IMG/VR virus record: IMGVR_UViG_3300045135_001534
Coordinates: 1-21,443 of that record
Length of the DNA: 21,443 bases
Strand: one strand, 5' to 3'
Source of the DNA: a virus
A program made the translations under genes and the position numbers. The notes beneath the pieces are model-generated. The model made no database searches, was not told the origin of the DNA, and worked only from the letters and a program-made list of their open reading frames with translations. Shown here in pieces: positions 21,101 to 21,443 of the stretch (within the stretch, counting starts at the first letter, position 1; every line of letters starts with the position of its first letter).

Positions 21101-21443
21101 GTGTTAAAGAACCAGATATTGTTCCAACATTACCATCACCAGCAAAGTAAATCTCATTGGGATCCATTGCAATTCCAGTAGTGGAATTGCCAATTCTAAA
21201 CCATCCATTATCAAATGTTGTTGCAGCAATAGTTGATGCTCCAGCAGGAACTGTTAGTTTGCCAGAAATAGTTGTATTACCCGAAACCTGTAGAGTGCCA
21301 TTAATGTCCGTATTTCCACCAATAGTAGTGACACCCGCTATGTTAGTGTTTCCAGCAACTGAAAGTGTTGCAGCCACATCAAGATTCGCACCAACAGAGG
21401 TATTACCCTTGATTTGAGTTACACCACCAATAGAAGTATTGCC
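18171..21443 (-). CDS. Repetitive tail fibre with C-terminal peptidase-G2-type domain (5' end outside window)
   Basis: The frame is open to the right window edge: no stop and no better start are seen, so the GTG at 21377 is internal. 1090 residues are visible. Most of the chain is a beta-rich repeat built from two motifs: LR(T/C)xS(F/L)xxTG (about eight copies) and GxSYLSGxVQxKG (five copies). AAICGSMDICGSLQV occurs twice. About 172 residues (19795-20310) form a carbohydrate-binding-like jelly-roll insertion (GRWRITIQVKAS, YASVVVLNWSG). The last 155 residues (GGGIDYAEYFEW, GEKIALATSGNIPIGVISKNPAF, WNAYILNADG) match peptidase G2, an autoproteolytic trimerisation-chaperone domain of phage appendages. 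It should form the adhesin that recognises the host surface. Confidence 0.85.
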   Translation of the reverse strand, partial: GNTSIGGVTQIKGNTSVGANLDVAATLSVAGNTNIAGVTTIGGNTDINGTLQVSGNTTISGKLTVPAGASTIAATTFDNGWFRIGNSTTGIAMDPNEIYFAGDGNVGTISGSLTLNPANGQILAGSKTLAIQTIDATGNIETTAVISGTQLRTASFRSTGILTVNGASYLSGSVQAKGTLSVGGRLTAGGDIQTTSLSITNGAQVGGALTVTGVTDLNGNTSVCGQLQVTGVLSGGQLRTSSFRTTGTLNVQGASYLSGSVQAKGNTSIGGVLTVTSSTNLLGNAAVAGTLSVQGASYLSGAVQVKGALSGNQLRCTSLKSSGTLNVQGGSYLSGTVQAKGVLSGAQLRCSSLRVTGGTAAICGSMDICGSLQVGGFVSATNYNFEMFGAVPAYNNSNYGTINWNTANSAIQLRSSTDQTIGMAFPAFRVNSATNVLGRWRITIQVKASAAASSGLYIRVYEYDGELPAGKVAVSNDATNAVVQEDTRNGSITGTVENVAIGTDWVTKTFYYSPTATAVYASVVVLNWSGIGTNHLYVRPPVIQPEYGGFVSATTLRTSSFRSTGALTVQGGSYLSGSVQAKGILSGLQLRCASLRVTGGTAAICGSMDICGSLQVAAVLSAGQFRGTSNNLQRGNISAMTYGQLNGAFLSASTLRCASFRITGNGTAAICGGLDVSGAIQAAFISGSQIRGVSATLQRSSVSLHNGTGVATYDKVRVWNSAQYTIGMTQGLLYGGLGSDYAMTFTMNNDISRGFLWRHADMTVSQGAMSLTTKGQLTVAHGMRLGFGDADTTTPTAQYLTINGHICCSVIHNYILDCDGYLQVSGAISCGGGVHAAGGAIQTTGIISGTNLRCTSFKCEETATISSTKTSSTTLMVRGSGNGGHILLYQYATGQTYTGVMQVQTAVRAGTTCFMFLGAYSSNGSDIEYVMRGNGQASADGAWYGGGIDYAEYFEWKDGNPYNEPRYGQPVYLISGEKIALATSGNIPIGVISKNPAFTGGSAWNKWEQKYLRDEWNAYILNADGERILNPDFDPDREYIPREQRSEWDAVGLMGKLAIQKDYITDTIRNNTNWLKMADINDDVERWLVK
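19595..19658. repeat. 64-bp perfect direct repeat in the fibre gene, copy A
   Basis: A 64-bp block (encoding part of the AAICGSMDICGSLQV repeat) recurs without mismatch at 20321-20384, 726 bp away and flanking the jelly-roll insertion. Confidence 0.9.
20321..20384. repeat. 64-bp perfect direct repeat in the fibre gene, copy B
   Basis: Second identical copy, on the other side of the carbohydrate-binding-like insertion. Perfect identity suggests recent duplication or gene conversion, and recombination between copies would delete the inserted domain in frame (726 nt is divisible by 3). Confidence 0.9.

Noticed and set aside
21375-21377. GTG start of the fibre at 21377
   Set aside because: The reading frame continues with the same repeat motifs to the window edge, so the true start is outside the window.
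18171-21443. CRISPR or short tandem array in the fibre region
   Set aside because: The repeats are coding, vary between copies and lack uniform spacers.
1-21443. tRNA genes
   Set aside because: I looked for the conserved T-loop form in the gene-free gaps (5849-5953, 7650-7878, 12232-12489) on both strands and saw none. A covariance-model scan would be decisive.

Overview
The window looks like part of an AT-rich T4-like myovirus genome, most plausibly a marine cyanophage infecting Synechococcus or Prochlorococcus. The evidence is a gp25 to gp6 baseplate pair, a repetitive tail fibre with a peptidase-G2-type C-terminus, sequences resembling T4-like late promoters (NATAAATA, ACTAAATA), and a long run of very small, tightly packed genes. 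Nearly every gene lies on the minus strand and is transcribed from high to low coordinates. The host assignment is inferred from gene types and layout, not from a database match.

Layout, right to left in the direction of transcription. (1) 18171-21443: a very large repetitive tail fibre, open at the window edge. It is followed by a small acidic coiled-coil protein, a tiny apparently frameshifted acidic gene and a clear intrinsic terminator at 17670-17695. (2) 11145-17640: a cluster of about 17 mostly small genes that includes a D12-class adenine methyltransferase, an SF2 DEAH helicase and a PD-(D/E)XK nuclease-like protein. (3) 10062-11062: small acidic proteins with overlapping or closely spaced starts and stops. 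(4) 7879-10028: two overlapping large genes, one a probable GT-B glycosyltransferase. (5) 6189-7649: small genes including a KTSC-domain protein. (6) 5954-6130: one plus-strand 58-codon gene with its own near-consensus promoter, the only plus-strand gene I can support. (7) 1-5848: a late-type block with a GT-A glycosyltransferase, two short proteins, a 2OG-Fe(II)-oxygenase-like protein, a 237-residue protein, gp25, gp6 and the start of another structural protein.

The most striking signal is regulatory. Eleven genes between 6.7 and 16.8 kb are preceded by variants of one composite promoter module. On the minus strand it reads: an upstream box (GTGCCAGT or GTGACAGT), a second similar box (GTGTCCACTA) beginning 15-16 nt later, a gap of 28-30 nt, then a -10-like hexamer (TATATT or TATTCT). 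In the best copies this continues AAAAGAGTCAAAGGAA and then the ATG. Four copies are almost identical over about 55 bp. The arrangement does not match a standard sigma70 -35/-10 pair, a T4 MotA box or an NtcA box, so it may mark a phage regulon (early or middle) controlled by an unidentified factor.

Other promoter types in the same window are near-consensus TTGACA-17-TANNAT promoters (plus strand at 5899; minus strand at 7702), extended -10 promoters (TGNTATAAT) just after or overlapping gene ends, and late NATAAATA-like elements before gp25 and the fibre-proximal gene. Together they suggest a temporal programme: host-like promoters for takeover genes, the composite module for a dispersed set of small proteins plus the helicase and nuclease-like gene, and late elements for structural and glycan genes.
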